Shown here piece by piece: positions 24,388 to 33,486 of a stretch of 64,000 nucleotides of DNA (the first letter of the stretch is position 1; every line of letters begins with the position of its first letter). The translations under genes were made by a program, and so were the position numbers. This DNA is from JBQTIY01 sp052387675 (GTDB lineage: Bacteria; Planctomycetota; B15-G4), in assembly GCA_052387675.1 (NCBI GenBank), contig JBQTIY010000014.1, positions 1 to 64,000 on the forward strand, given 5' to 3'. The notes beneath the pieces are model-generated. The model searched no databases. It was not told where the DNA came from and was given only the letters and a program-made list of their open reading frames with translations.

Positions 24388-25923
24388 ATGCGTGATGTCC
24401 TGCAGTCCTTGGGCTTGGCGGAAGCCGCCTCCGGCGCCGTTTCGGGGGTCTATTCAGACCGCTGGATCGCCAAACCCGCCGGTCCCTCGGTGCTGTCCGA
24501 GAACCCGGCCACGGGCGGGCCGCTCGGCCGCGTGCTGCATGGCGGGGCCGGCGACTACCAGGCCTGCGTCGCGGCGGCCCAGGCGGTTTTCCCGCGCTGG
24601 CGCGACCTGCCCGCCCCCCGCCGCGGCGAACTCGTGCGCCAGTGCGGCGAAGTGCTGCGCGCGCGGCGCGAGGAACTCGGCGCTCTCGTCACGCTCGAGA
24701 TGGGCAAGATCCGCGGCGAGGGCCTGGGCGAAGTCCAGGAGATGATCGACATCGCCGATTTCGCCGTCGGCCTCTCGCGCCAGCTCTACGGCCTGTCGAT
24801 GCACAGCGAGCGCCCGGGCCACCGCATGTACGAGCAATGGCACCCGCTCGGCACGGTGGGCATCATCTCAGCCTTCAACTTCCCGGTGGCGGTCTGGGCC
24901 TGGAACGCTTTCATCGCCGCGGTCTGCGGCGACACGATGATCTGGAAGCCCAGTCCGCTGACGCCGCTCACGGCCGTGGCGGTGCAGCGCCTGCTCGCGC
25001 CGGTCTTCGAGCAGGCCGGCTTGGCCGGCGTCATCACGCTGTGCTGCGGCGAGGCCGAGCCGGTGGGCGAGGCCATGCTTGCCGACCGTCGCCTGCCGCT
25101 CATCTCGGCCACGGGCTCGGTGCGCATGGGCCGGCGCGTCGGCACGGTGGTCGCCGAGCGCCTCGGGCGCAGCCTGCTCGAACTCGGCGGCAACAACGCG
25201 CTCATCATTCTCGACGACGCCGACCTGGACCTTGCTTTGCGCGCGGTGCTCTTCGGCGCGGTCGGCACGGCCGGCCAGCGCTGCACGAGCACGCGGCGCG
25301 TGCTTTTGCAGCAGGGCATCGCGGCGCGCTTCACCGAGCGCTTGCTCGCGGCCTATGCCCAAGTGCGCATCGGCGACCCACTCGAGCCCTCCACGCTCAT
25401 GGGGCCGCTCATTTCGGCCGGCGCCGTGGACGGAATGCTGAAGGCCATCGCCGCCGCGCGCGAGCAGGGCGGCGAGCTGCTCTGCGGCGGCGCACGCGCC
25501 GTGGTGAAAGGCCTTGAAGGCGGGCACTTCGTGCAGCCCACCGTCATGCGCGTGCCGGGGCACCTGCCGCTGCTCCAAGAGGAGACCTTCGCGCCCTTGC
25601 TCTATCTCGTCACCGTGCGCGATCTCGACGAAGCCATCGCCCTGAACAATGGCGTGCCGCAGGGTCTCTCTAGCGCGCTCTTCACGCGTTCGCTCGCTCC
25701 GGCCGAACGCTGGCTTTCGGCGGCGGGCAGCGATTGCGGCATCGCCAATGTAAACATCGGCACCAGCGGGGCCGAGATCGGCGGCGCCTTCGGCGGCGAA
25801 AAAGACACGGGCGGCGGACGCGAGGCGGGCAGTGACTCCTGGAAGGCCTACATGCGCCGCCAAACCTGCACGATCAATCCCACGCAGCAACTGCCGCTGG
25901 CACAGGGCATCCAGTTCGGATGA
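24388..25923 (+). CDS. ALDH7-family aldehyde dehydrogenase (alpha-aminoadipic semialdehyde dehydrogenase-like)
   Basis: NAD-dependent aldehyde dehydrogenase of 511 residues. The catalytic Cys lies in GTAGQRCTSTRR and the general-base Glu in LLELGGNNALII; both stretches, with the double Asn, are typical of the ALDH7/antiquitin branch, which oxidises alpha-aminoadipic semialdehyde in lysine breakdown. The cofactor region SAFNFPVAVWAWN and C-terminal GGEKDTGGGREAGSD also fit. No other lysine-catabolism gene is in the window, so the in vivo aldehyde is uncertain. ATG 24388 is preceded by GGGAG; the longer frame from 24325 lacks family similarity at its start. The stop overlaps the cytochrome gene (ATGA). 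Confidence 0.93.
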   Translation: MRDVLQSLGLAEAASGAVSGVYSDRWIAKPAGPSVLSENPATGGPLGRVLHGGAGDYQACVAAAQAVFPRWRDLPAPRRGELVRQCGEVLRARREELGALVTLEMGKIRGEGLGEVQEMIDIADFAVGLSRQLYGLSMHSERPGHRMYEQWHPLGTVGIISAFNFPVAVWAWNAFIAAVCGDTMIWKPSPLTPLTAVAVQRLLAPVFEQAGLAGVITLCCGEAEPVGEAMLADRRLPLISATGSVRMGRRVGTVVAERLGRSLLELGGNNALIILDDADLDLALRAVLFGAVGTAGQRCTSTRRVLLQQGIAARFTERLLAAYAQVRIGDPLEPSTLMGPLISAGAVDGMLKAIAAAREQGGELLCGGARAVVKGLEGGHFVQPTVMRVPGHLPLLQEETFAPLLYLVTVRDLDEAIALNNGVPQGLSSALFTRSLAPAERWLSAAGSDCGIANVNIGTSGAEIGGAFGGEKDTGGGREAGSDSWKAYMRRQTCTINPTQQLPLAQGIQFG

Positions 25924-27866
25924 AGAGCCCGCGGCGCGGCGGCCGAGGGACACGGCGGCCGCCGACGGGCCGCGCACTGCAGTGGATCGCGGGAGCGCTG
26001 CTCACAGTCGTCACTGCCTGCTCGGGCGAAGCCGAACCGAGCCGGGGCGCCCTGCCTGCGAGCCAAGCTGTGCCCGCCACCATGGCGGCCTGCGCGGACT
26101 GCCACCCGCGACAAGTGCAGAGCTTTATCGGCCACTCCATGTCCGACAGCCTGGGCGGCATCGCGGACGCACCCACCGGTGAGATCCAGCAGCCCGCGAC
26201 CTCCACGACCTACCGCTTCTCCCACGGCGCGCGCGGCCCGGAACTGCTGACCGAGCGCGCAGACGGAGGAATGCGCCGGCAACTCCTGCTCGGCCGCATC
26301 GGCGCGGGCCGACTCGATCAAGCCTTCGTGGGGACGGAGTTGGATCCGGACGGCGCTCCCACCGGACGGTTAAGTTTTCTGCCGATCGAACGCCTGACTC
26401 ACGGCGGCCTGGCCCTGGCCCCCTTCGAGCAGAGCGCCCACGCGGCCGGCTTCGATCAGCCGATCACGGCGGCGTGTTTGCGCTGCCACACCAGCGCCGA
26501 CGCTCGCGCCTATCCCCGCAATGCGCTGGGCACGGACGCCTTCTCGCGCTTGTCGCCGCTCGATTGCAGCAGTTGCCACGGCGAGACCTCACGGCATGTC
26601 GCGCTCATGGAGGATCGCCAACGCAGCGACGACGGCGACCTCGGCCTGCTTCGCTGGGCCGAGTTGCCGGCGGCAACCCAGCGCGATGTCTGCGCCAGCT
26701 GTCATCTCGAGGGTGAGGCGCACCTCGACCTGCGCGCGACGCCTCTCGGCTTGGCTCAGATCCGTGGGCCGCAGTCGGAGCCCTTGCCCAGCGCGCGCCC
26801 GACACTCGTGCCGGCGCGCGCGCTTGATGATTTTCGTTTCGTGAGCCAGTCGGAGCGACTGGTGCTCTCGGCGTGCTTCCGCGCGGCACCCAGCATGACG
26901 TGCACGAGCTGCCACGCGCCGCATGACTCGGTGGCCGCGCAGGGTCCAGAGTCATTCGACAGAGCCTGCCTGGCTTGCCACATCACCGACTCGGCGACGG
27001 CCGCGACGGGAGGTTGTTCGCGCCCTGCCGACCTGACGGTGCAGGCCGTCACCGGTGCAGAGGCCCGCAGCGCCGAAGGCTGCAGCGACTGCCACATGCG
27101 GCGCAGCCAGCCCTTTGATCTGCCTGGCGTGGTCAGCGTGGACCACTGGATCCGTCGCCGGCCGCCGCCGCCGAGCCGCAGACCCATGCGCCACGTCGCG
27201 GATCCGGGCGGTGCGCTGGCACTCTTCGACGACGGCCGACTGGCGCCGGCGCTGCAGAGCCCGGCTGGCCGGCGCTGGGCCGACGAACTCATCGCCTTCG
27301 GCTTGTTCCGTCAGGAGCGCGGCGAGGAAGCCGCGCAGCAACTGCCTCGGAACATGGATGCACACGCTGACGCTGCACCAGATGCGGCGGCCGCCGGCTT
27401 GCCGAGCCTCTCAGCCAGCGCCGAGGCGCTACACTTGCGAGCGCTCATTCACGAAAGCGCCGGCGAGCTGGACGAAGCGCGACGTACTTGGGATCGAGCG
27501 CTGGCCATCGATCCAGCGCATCCCGAAGCGCGCCTCGACCGGGCCGCGCTGCGCCTGCTGCAGAGCGATGTCGCGGGCGCACTGAGCGACGCGGCCGAAC
27601 TGCTGCGCCTCCACCCGCAGGCGGAAAAGGCTTGGAATCTGCGCGCCCACGCGGCCCTGGCCGGCGGTGATGTGCGCGCAGCAGCCGAAGCGCTCATGAA
27701 CTCGGCGGTGCTCTGGCCATCCGACGCGGCCGTTTGGCAGGAGCTGGGCCGGTTGCTGCTGCTGCTCGATGAAGACGGTCTGGCCCGGCAGGCGCTGGAA
27801 CGCGCCGCTGCGCTGGAACCATCGCGCCCTGGGCTCGCCGAGGCACTCGCCAGCCTCCCGCCCTGA
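25920..27866 (+). CDS. multihaem c-type cytochrome lipoprotein with TPR domain
   Basis: Exported protein of 648 residues. A signal peptide ends in a lipobox (VVTAC, Cys 34). Seven CxxCH haem-binding motifs follow: CADCH (58-62), CLRCH, CSSCH, CASCH, CTSCH, CLACH and CSDCH, in the pattern of the cytochrome c554/c3-like families of Planctomycetota and related phyla. The C-terminal ~200 residues are tetratricopeptide repeats (HLRALIHESAGELDEARRT and following). Periplasmic or outer-surface electron transfer is likely. It is translationally coupled to the aldehyde dehydrogenase, an unusual neighbour for a cytochrome, and no other respiratory gene is attached. Confidence 0.9.
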   Translation: MKSPRRGGRGTRRPPTGRALQWIAGALLTVVTACSGEAEPSRGALPASQAVPATMAACADCHPRQVQSFIGHSMSDSLGGIADAPTGEIQQPATSTTYRFSHGARGPELLTERADGGMRRQLLLGRIGAGRLDQAFVGTELDPDGAPTGRLSFLPIERLTHGGLALAPFEQSAHAAGFDQPITAACLRCHTSADARAYPRNALGTDAFSRLSPLDCSSCHGETSRHVALMEDRQRSDDGDLGLLRWAELPAATQRDVCASCHLEGEAHLDLRATPLGLAQIRGPQSEPLPSARPTLVPARALDDFRFVSQSERLVLSACFRAAPSMTCTSCHAPHDSVAAQGPESFDRACLACHITDSATAATGGCSRPADLTVQAVTGAEARSAEGCSDCHMRRSQPFDLPGVVSVDHWIRRRPPPPSRRPMRHVADPGGALALFDDGRLAPALQSPAGRRWADELIAFGLFRQERGEEAAQQLPRNMDAHADAAPDAAAAGLPSLSASAEALHLRALIHESAGELDEARRTWDRALAIDPAHPEARLDRAALRLLQSDVAGALSDAAELLRLHPQAEKAWNLRAHAALAGGDVRAAAEALMNSAVLWPSDAAVWQELGRLLLLLDEDGLARQALERAAALEPSRPGLAEALASLPP

Positions 27867-27879
27867 AGGCCGCAATCGC

Positions 27880-27885
27880 TACACT
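27880..27885 (+). promoter_or_regulatory. -10-like TACACT box of larB, leaderless configuration
   Basis: GCTACACT is followed by nine bases and the GTG at 27895, without a Shine-Dalgarno sequence. The box lies 14 bases after the cytochrome stop, so the lar genes probably form their own transcript. Confidence 0.45.
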
Positions 27886-27894
27886 GCGCCCCTC

Positions 27895-28671
27895 GTGCGC
27901 AATGTCATCGAGCAGCTCGTCCAGGACCTCGCCGCCGGGCGCGTCGGTGCGCAGGAAGCCCTGCTGCGCCTGCGCGACCTGCCCGGCGAAGATCTGGGCT
28001 ACGCGCGCCTCGATCACCACCGCCCGCTGCGCAACGGACTGCCCGAAGTGGTCTACGGCGCGGGCAAGACCGCCGAGCAGATCGTGGGCATCGTGGCGCG
28101 CCTCAAGCGGCACGGACACCCTGTGCTCGTCACACGTCTCGCGCCGGAAGTGCACGGCGCCTGCGGCCGCGATCTCGACGCGGGCGCTGCGCTGCCCGGC
28201 CACTACGACGCCCTCTCGCGCACTTGGTCTTGGGCCCCCGGGCCCGTGGACGTCACGGGCGCAGGCACCATCCTCGTCGTCTGCGCGGGCACGTCCGATT
28301 TGCCCGTGGCCGAGGAGGCCGCACGCACGGCCGAACTCTTCGGCAATCGTGTCGAGCGCCTCGTCGATGTGGGCGTGGCCGGCATCCACCGGCTCATGGA
28401 ACAACTGCCGCGCCTGCAAGCCGCGCGCGTGATCATCGTGGTGGCCGGCATGGAGGGCGCCCTGCCCAGTGTCGTCGGCGGCCTGGTCTCGGCGCCGGTC
28501 ATCGCCGTGCCGACGAGCGTGGGCTACGGCGCCAGCTTCGGCGGCCTCGCCGCGCTGCTGGCCATGCTCAACAGTTGCGCGGCTGGCATCACCGTGGTGA
28601 ACATCGACAACGGCTTCGGCGCCGCCTGCGCCGCGCACGCCATCAATCATCCTGTCGAGGCCCGCGCATGA
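27895..28671 (+). CDS. larB: nickel-pincer cofactor biosynthesis protein LarB
   Basis: LarB carboxylates and hydrolyses nicotinic acid adenine dinucleotide to start synthesis of the nickel-pincer nucleotide cofactor. The protein has 258 residues. The C-terminal part is AIR-carboxylase (PurE)-like, with VVCAGTSDLPVAEEAARTA, DVGVAGIHRL, GMEGALPSVVGGLV and PTSVGYGASFGG. The GTG at 27895 gives the normal length; the longer frame to 27769 is within the cytochrome gene. It overlaps larC by four bases. Confidence 0.95.
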   Translation: MRNVIEQLVQDLAAGRVGAQEALLRLRDLPGEDLGYARLDHHRPLRNGLPEVVYGAGKTAEQIVGIVARLKRHGHPVLVTRLAPEVHGACGRDLDAGAALPGHYDALSRTWSWAPGPVDVTGAGTILVVCAGTSDLPVAEEAARTAELFGNRVERLVDVGVAGIHRLMEQLPRLQAARVIIVVAGMEGALPSVVGGLVSAPVIAVPTSVGYGASFGGLAALLAMLNSCAAGITVVNIDNGFGAACAAHAINHPVEARA

Positions 28672-29885
28672 GCCGGCACCTGCACTTGGATCTGGTGGGC
28701 GGCATCGCGGGCGACATGACCGTGGCCGCCCTGGCCGATGCCGGCGGCAACTTCGCCGAGTTGGAACGCCGTCTGCTCGCCTCAGGCCTGCCGCTCACCC
28801 GCCTCACACTCACGCGCGTGTGGCGCGGCGGGATGGCGGGCGCGCATTTCACCGTCGAGCCAGAGCGCCAGGCGCCCAGCCGCCACTGGAGCGCGATCCG
28901 CCCGCTGGTGGCGGAGTGCCGCTTGAGCGAGCGCGCGCGCGACTTGGCCCTCGCGATCTTCGGCCGCCTGGCCGAGGCCGAGGCCGAAGTGCACGGCTGC
29001 ACGCCGGACGAAGTCCACTTCCACGAAGTCGGCGCCATGGATTCCATCGCCGACATTGTCGGCGCCGCAGTTGCGATAGACCTGCTCGGCGCCACGAGCT
29101 TCTCATGCAGCACGGTGCCGATCTGTCCGGGCAGTGTGCGCGGCGACCATGGCGTCATGCCGCTGCCCGCGCCGGCCACGGCGCGCCTGCTGCGCGGCTT
29201 CACGCTCACCCCCATCGAAGGCACGCTGGAAACCGTCACGCCCACGGGCGCGGCCATTCTGGCGACGCTTTGCCCGCACGGTGACGGCGCCGTGCCGGCC
29301 ATGCGGCTGCTCACCACGGGCACTGGCCTCGGCACCGCCGAGTTGCCTGGGCGGCCCAATGTCCTGCGCGTGCTGCTTGGCGAGCGCGTCGATGCGGCAG
29401 CGCAGACGCCTTCGGCCGGCGGCAACGCCTCCGGCCACGCCGTGGTCATCGAAGCGTCGATCGACGACATGGATCCGCGCCTCTACGGCGAGGTCTCGGC
29501 ACGGCTCTTTCAAGCGGGCGCGCTCGACGTGACGCTTTCGGCGCTGCAGATGAAAAAGGGCCGGCCGGGCACGCTGCTCTCCGTGTTGGCTCGGCCCGAA
29601 CTGGAAGGCCTGCTCACCGGCCTCATCCTGCGCGAGACCACCACGCTTGGCGTGCGCAGCCACGACGTGCGCCGCACTGAGTTGGCCCGCCGCCACGAGA
29701 CGGTCGTGACGCGCTTCGGCGCGGTGCGCGTGAAGCTCGGCCTGCTCGGCGAAGAGTGCCTGAATCTTTCGCCGGAGTTCGAGGACTGCGCCCGCCTCGC
29801 GCATGAGGCCGGCGTGCCGGTCAAGGACGTGCTGGCCGCTGCAGTTGCCGCCGCCTCCGAACGCTGGACGGGCGCCCGATGCTGA
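28668..29885 (+). CDS. larC: nickel insertion protein LarC
   Basis: LarC inserts nickel into the pincer nucleotide using CTP. It has 405 residues in one uninterrupted frame; in some lactobacilli the gene needs a ribosomal frameshift, which is not the case here. Signatures: HLDLVGGIAGDMTVAAL at the N-terminus, VHFHEVGAMDSIADIVGAA, CPGSVRGDHGVMPLPAPA and TPTGAAILATL, then the C-terminal ferredoxin-like part with ASIDDMDPRLYGEV. ATGA overlap with larB and a seven-base overlap with larE. Confidence 0.95.
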   Translation: MSRHLHLDLVGGIAGDMTVAALADAGGNFAELERRLLASGLPLTRLTLTRVWRGGMAGAHFTVEPERQAPSRHWSAIRPLVAECRLSERARDLALAIFGRLAEAEAEVHGCTPDEVHFHEVGAMDSIADIVGAAVAIDLLGATSFSCSTVPICPGSVRGDHGVMPLPAPATARLLRGFTLTPIEGTLETVTPTGAAILATLCPHGDGAVPAMRLLTTGTGLGTAELPGRPNVLRVLLGERVDAAAQTPSAGGNASGHAVVIEASIDDMDPRLYGEVSARLFQAGALDVTLSALQMKKGRPGTLLSVLARPELEGLLTGLILRETTTLGVRSHDVRRTELARRHETVVTRFGAVRVKLGLLGEECLNLSPEFEDCARLAHEAGVPVKDVLAAAVAAASERWTGARC

Positions 29886-30730
29886 ACGATTCAGCAACCG
29901 ACGCACTCCTCGAGGCTCTCGTCGCCGACGTCGCGGCTTGCGAGTCGGCCGTGGTGGCTTTCTCAGGCGGCGTGGACTCCACCGTGGTCCTGGCCATCGC
30001 CGCGCGCGCGCTCGGCTCACGCGCGCTGGGCTTGATGGGCGAGTCGGACTCGTTGGCGCCGGCCGAAGCAGCCGCCGCGCAGACACTCGCCGCCGAGCTG
30101 GGCCTGGAGCTGCTCGTTGTGCCCACCGCCGAACAGCAAGACGAGCGCTACCTGGCCAATGCGCCCGATCGCTGCTTCTACTGCAAGACGGAGCTGTACT
30201 CCGTCTGTCAGCGCGTTGCGGCCGAGCGTGGACTGCGCACGATTCTCAACGGCACAAATGCCGATGACCTCGCCGACTGGCGCCCAGGCCTGCGCGCCGC
30301 CGAGCAGGCCGCGGTGCACTCGCCCCTCCTGGCCTGTGGCTTGGGCAAGCCGGCCGTGCGCGCTGTCGCGCGTCGCCTGGGGCTGTCGAACTGGGACAAG
30401 CCCGCGCTGGCTTGCCTGGCTTCGCGGCTGCCGCACGGCACGCGCGTCACTCCCGCGCGCCTCGCCGCCGTGGATCTCGTCGAGAGCCGGCTGCGCTCGG
30501 CGGGCTTTCGGCAGGTGCGCGCACGGCACTTCGGCGCGGAGGTCCTGCTGGAAGTCGAGGCCGAGCGCGTGCCGGAACTCCAGGCTATGGCCGGCGACAC
30601 GCTGCTCGGCTTCGTGCGCGCGGCCGGCTTTCAGCGCTACACGATTGCTACGGACGGTTACCGATCCGGCCGGCTCAGTGCCGAGGCGCTGCGCTCGGCC
30701 GGCGGATCTCATGCAACCAGTACCCCTTAA
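29879..30730 (+). CDS. larE: ATP-dependent sacrificial sulfur transferase / sulfurtransferase LarE, three-cysteine type
   Basis: LarE adds the two sulfur atoms of the pincer cofactor after adenylating the substrate. It has 283 residues. The ATP-pyrophosphatase loop is FSGGVDST (residues 28-35). Three cysteines are placed as Cys 99 and Cys 102 (DRCFYCKTEL) and Cys 179 (ACLASRLPHGTRV). In Lactiplantibacillus LarE only the last is present and it is consumed in the reaction. In the Thermotoga-type enzyme three cysteines hold a [4Fe-4S] cluster that can act repeatedly. The pattern here matches the second type. No larA racemase follows; the client enzyme must be elsewhere. Confidence 0.94.
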   Translation: MLNDSATDALLEALVADVAACESAVVAFSGGVDSTVVLAIAARALGSRALGLMGESDSLAPAEAAAAQTLAAELGLELLVVPTAEQQDERYLANAPDRCFYCKTELYSVCQRVAAERGLRTILNGTNADDLADWRPGLRAAEQAAVHSPLLACGLGKPAVRAVARRLGLSNWDKPALACLASRLPHGTRVTPARLAAVDLVESRLRSAGFRQVRARHFGAEVLLEVEAERVPELQAMAGDTLLGFVRAAGFQRYTIATDGYRSGRLSAEALRSAGGSHATSTP

Positions 30731-30769
30731 CCGGCGCCCTGAAACCGGCGCCCCTTCAGGAACTCTCTC

Positions 30770-31699
30770 GTGAACACCCTCGCTCTGACTCACGGCCGCC
30801 GAGTGCTGCTCAGTCTCTGCTGCGTCGGCTGGTTGGCCGTCGGGGGCGGCGCGCAGCAGCCGCCCGCCGAAGGCGCCGATCCACGCAGTGGACAGGATCC
30901 TCGCACCGGCGCGGATCCCCGCACTGGCGCCGATCCGCGCGAAGCGGTCACCGACCCTTACGCGGCGCTCAAGGGCCCCGAACTCTATGACGCGCTCTTC
31001 GCGGCAGGCGACGACACGCGCCTCGGCGCGGCCCTGCGCACGGATCAGTGGACCATCCTGGGCTACATCGATGGGCACTGCGAGCGCTGGCTCGCGCTCG
31101 TGGAGCGCGGGCAAGGCGAGCAGGAAGCCGGCCGGCTCAAGATGGCCGCGGAGCAGGCCAAGGGTCGCAAGCTCGCTCAACTCGCCGACCTGGCGCTCGG
31201 CGACAGCCGCTACACAGCCTATGTCGAGTCCTTCTTTGGCTGGACGCCGGAGCAGCAGAAGGAGTTTCGCGCTGGGCAGGCCAAATATCAGGAGGGCATG
31301 AGAATGCTTCAGGGGACGGCCACGCCAGTCGAGGCGCTCGCCGCGATCGGCCCCGTGCTCGACTCGCTGGAGATCGCACGCAAACTCGGCGACACCTGGG
31401 GCCAGACCATGTCGCTCGCCGTCATCGGACGAGTCGTGTCGGACAACGGCCAGGACGCCTCGGCTCGCGCCACGATGGCGCAGGCGGTGAAACTGGGCCG
31501 CGAGATCCGCGATGTCGATGCAGTATGGGAAGGATTTTCCGTGAACTACGAGATCGCCATGCGCCTGCGGCAATGGCCGGTGGCCAAGGAGGCCCTGCGC
31601 GGTCAGTACCTGATGGCCCAAGACATGCGCGACGAGCAAACTGCGCAAAAGATCCTGCAGCAACTGCTGGAGCTGGAGCAACTCTCTCAGAAGGGCTAA
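30770..31699 (+). CDS. secreted protein of unknown function with helical repeats
   Basis: I do not recognise a family. The protein has 309 residues, an N-terminal signal peptide (LLSLCCVGWLAVGGGAQ), then a short degenerate repeat, DPRTGADPRTGADPRE, encoded by near-identical 18-base units. The rest is helical and may hold TPR-like repeats (for example AIGPVLDSLEIARKLGDTW and MAQAVKLGREIRDVDAVWE). It lies 39 bases after larE; an imperfect inverted repeat CCTGAA/TTCAGG (30738-30760) lies in between. It is followed after five bases by another secreted protein, suggesting one operon through to DUF1501. Confidence 0.75.
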   Translation: MNTLALTHGRRVLLSLCCVGWLAVGGGAQQPPAEGADPRSGQDPRTGADPRTGADPREAVTDPYAALKGPELYDALFAAGDDTRLGAALRTDQWTILGYIDGHCERWLALVERGQGEQEAGRLKMAAEQAKGRKLAQLADLALGDSRYTAYVESFFGWTPEQQKEFRAGQAKYQEGMRMLQGTATPVEALAAIGPVLDSLEIARKLGDTWGQTMSLAVIGRVVSDNGQDASARATMAQAVKLGREIRDVDAVWEGFSVNYEIAMRLRQWPVAKEALRGQYLMAQDMRDEQTAQKILQQLLELEQLSQKG

Positions 31700-31704
31700 G
31701 GGCC

Positions 31705-33486
31705 ATGATCTTCGCGCTCGCCTTCGCCGCCTGTCTGTGCAGTCCGGCTCAGGTCACACTCGACCGTCCCGAGCAGCTTCTGCCTGAGAATGCTCTGGGA
31801 ACGCTCCGCGTGCCGAGCGGCCTGCGACTCTGGGAGAGTGAACTCGGCGAGACGTTTCGGGCCGTCGCGGAGGCCGGCGACGGATTGGCCGAACTCCGGC
31901 AGCTCGGCGGACTCGTCGGACTCATCACCGGCGGGGATTCCGAGCAGCTCCTGATCGAGGTGCTCGGCGGCGAGAGTGTGCTGGCTGTTTATGGTCCCGC
32001 GAACCAGCCCGACGAGGCGCAAGAGACTGCCGAGGATGGCGCTGACGGCGGACAAGAGTCCAAGCCCGCGAAGAGTGCTAAGCGGAGGGTGCTGGCCGTC
32101 GCCCGGGCCGCCGATGCTGAAAACCTCAAGCGCGGCTTCGATGCACTCGTGGCGCTGGCGGCCAGCGGCCCCAAGTCCGGCGTGCGACGCGGCAGCCACG
32201 CCGGCGTGCCGACGGTGCGCTTCAAGCAAGGCGCTGCCGCCGCCTGCACCGGGCCATGGCTGCTCGTGGCCAGCGATCAGGCGTTACTGCACGAAGGACT
32301 GGCGCGCGCCGCGGATCTGTCGGACGCCAGCGCGAACCTGAGCAGCGACTTCGCGGCTCAGAGCTCGGCCACTGACGTGCCGAGCAGCACAGCGCTGTTT
32401 GAGTTCCGTCTCGACACGGAGTTGCTCGAGTCGCCGGCGCTGCGCCTGCCGCTCGCCCCCGCCAAGCTGCTCGGCAAGCGCCTCGTCAATCCGCTGGCCA
32501 ATCTCTTGCTCGGCGGGCTGACCCTGGGCGCGGGGGAAGTGCGCGGCACGCTCACCGCGGAATCCGGCGCGCTGCTGCTGAGCGCGCAGTTTCCGGCGGC
32601 GCCGTCCGATGCGCCGGCCGCCTATTTTCCGCCGGCCAGCGCGCAGCCGGCCGTCGTGCCAGTTTCATCCGAAACGCTGGCGGTGCTCTTTCTGCGCCGC
32701 GACCTGAGCGACTGGTGGCGGCAGCGCGAGAGCCTGCTCTCCAGCGAGAGCCAGGCGCGCCTCGCCAAGGCCGACGAGACCCTGGGCCTGCTCTTCGGCG
32801 GGCTCTCACCTGCTGAGGACGTCTTCGCGCAGCTCGGGCCCGACCTGGCGCTGGTGCTGGATCGGCAGCTCTTCGCCGACGGCCAGCCGGTGCCGGCGCT
32901 GCGTCTGCCCGGCGCCTGCCTCGTCGCCACGCTCGGCGATCCGCAGGGCTTTCTGCCCTCGCTGCAAGTGGCTTTTCAATCGCTCATCGCCTTTCTCAAC
33001 ACGACTCGGGCGCGCGAGCACCAGCCGCCCTTTCTCATCAGCACGCACGAGCACGAAGGCGTGCAAGTGCACACCGCGCGGCTGCTCTCCAGCACGTCGG
33101 CCACGGGAGAGGCGGACGCCGTCACGAGCGACGCGAATGCCTCGCCGGCGCTGGCCTGCGTGGGCACGACCTTGCTCGTGGGCACTTCCGGCGAACAGGT
33201 CGAGCGGCTCATCAGTGCCCTGCACGCCGGCCACACGCAGCCCGGCCTCGGCAGCGCGCAGTTCTCGCTGGACCTTGTCGCGCTGACCGCCTTGGCGCGC
33301 GACAACCAGACCGCCCTGCAAGCGCAGTCGATGCTGGAAAAAGGTCTCTCACCGGCCGAGGCGGGGCGTGAACTCGACGGCCTGCTGGCGCTCCTCGAAC
33401 GATTTCACTCAGCCGAGGCGCTGCTGCAGTCCGGCGCAGAGAGTCTCGAACTGCAAGTGCGTTTGCACAGCAAGGACCGGCCGTGA
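31705..33486 (+). CDS. secreted protein of unknown function, possibly DUF3352-like
   Basis: A 593-residue protein with a weak signal peptide (MIFALAFAACLCSPAQV). It consists of alternating beta and alpha stretches with lines such as VLAVYGP, FALVLDRQL-like segments and LVGTSGEQVERLISAL, which resemble DUF3352-type proteins; this match is from memory and weak. No catalytic motif is visible. The ATG is five bases after the preceding gene and the stop overlaps the DUF1800 gene in a GTGA junction. A longer frame starting in the preceding gene is rejected. Confidence 0.7.
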   Translation: MIFALAFAACLCSPAQVTLDRPEQLLPENALGTLRVPSGLRLWESELGETFRAVAEAGDGLAELRQLGGLVGLITGGDSEQLLIEVLGGESVLAVYGPANQPDEAQETAEDGADGGQESKPAKSAKRRVLAVARAADAENLKRGFDALVALAASGPKSGVRRGSHAGVPTVRFKQGAAAACTGPWLLVASDQALLHEGLARAADLSDASANLSSDFAAQSSATDVPSSTALFEFRLDTELLESPALRLPLAPAKLLGKRLVNPLANLLLGGLTLGAGEVRGTLTAESGALLLSAQFPAAPSDAPAAYFPPASAQPAVVPVSSETLAVLFLRRDLSDWWRQRESLLSSESQARLAKADETLGLLFGGLSPAEDVFAQLGPDLALVLDRQLFADGQPVPALRLPGACLVATLGDPQGFLPSLQVAFQSLIAFLNTTRAREHQPPFLISTHEHEGVQVHTARLLSSTSATGEADAVTSDANASPALACVGTTLLVGTSGEQVERLISALHAGHTQPGLGSAQFSLDLVALTALARDNQTALQAQSMLEKGLSPAEAGRELDGLLALLERFHSAEALLQSGAESLELQVRLHSKDRP

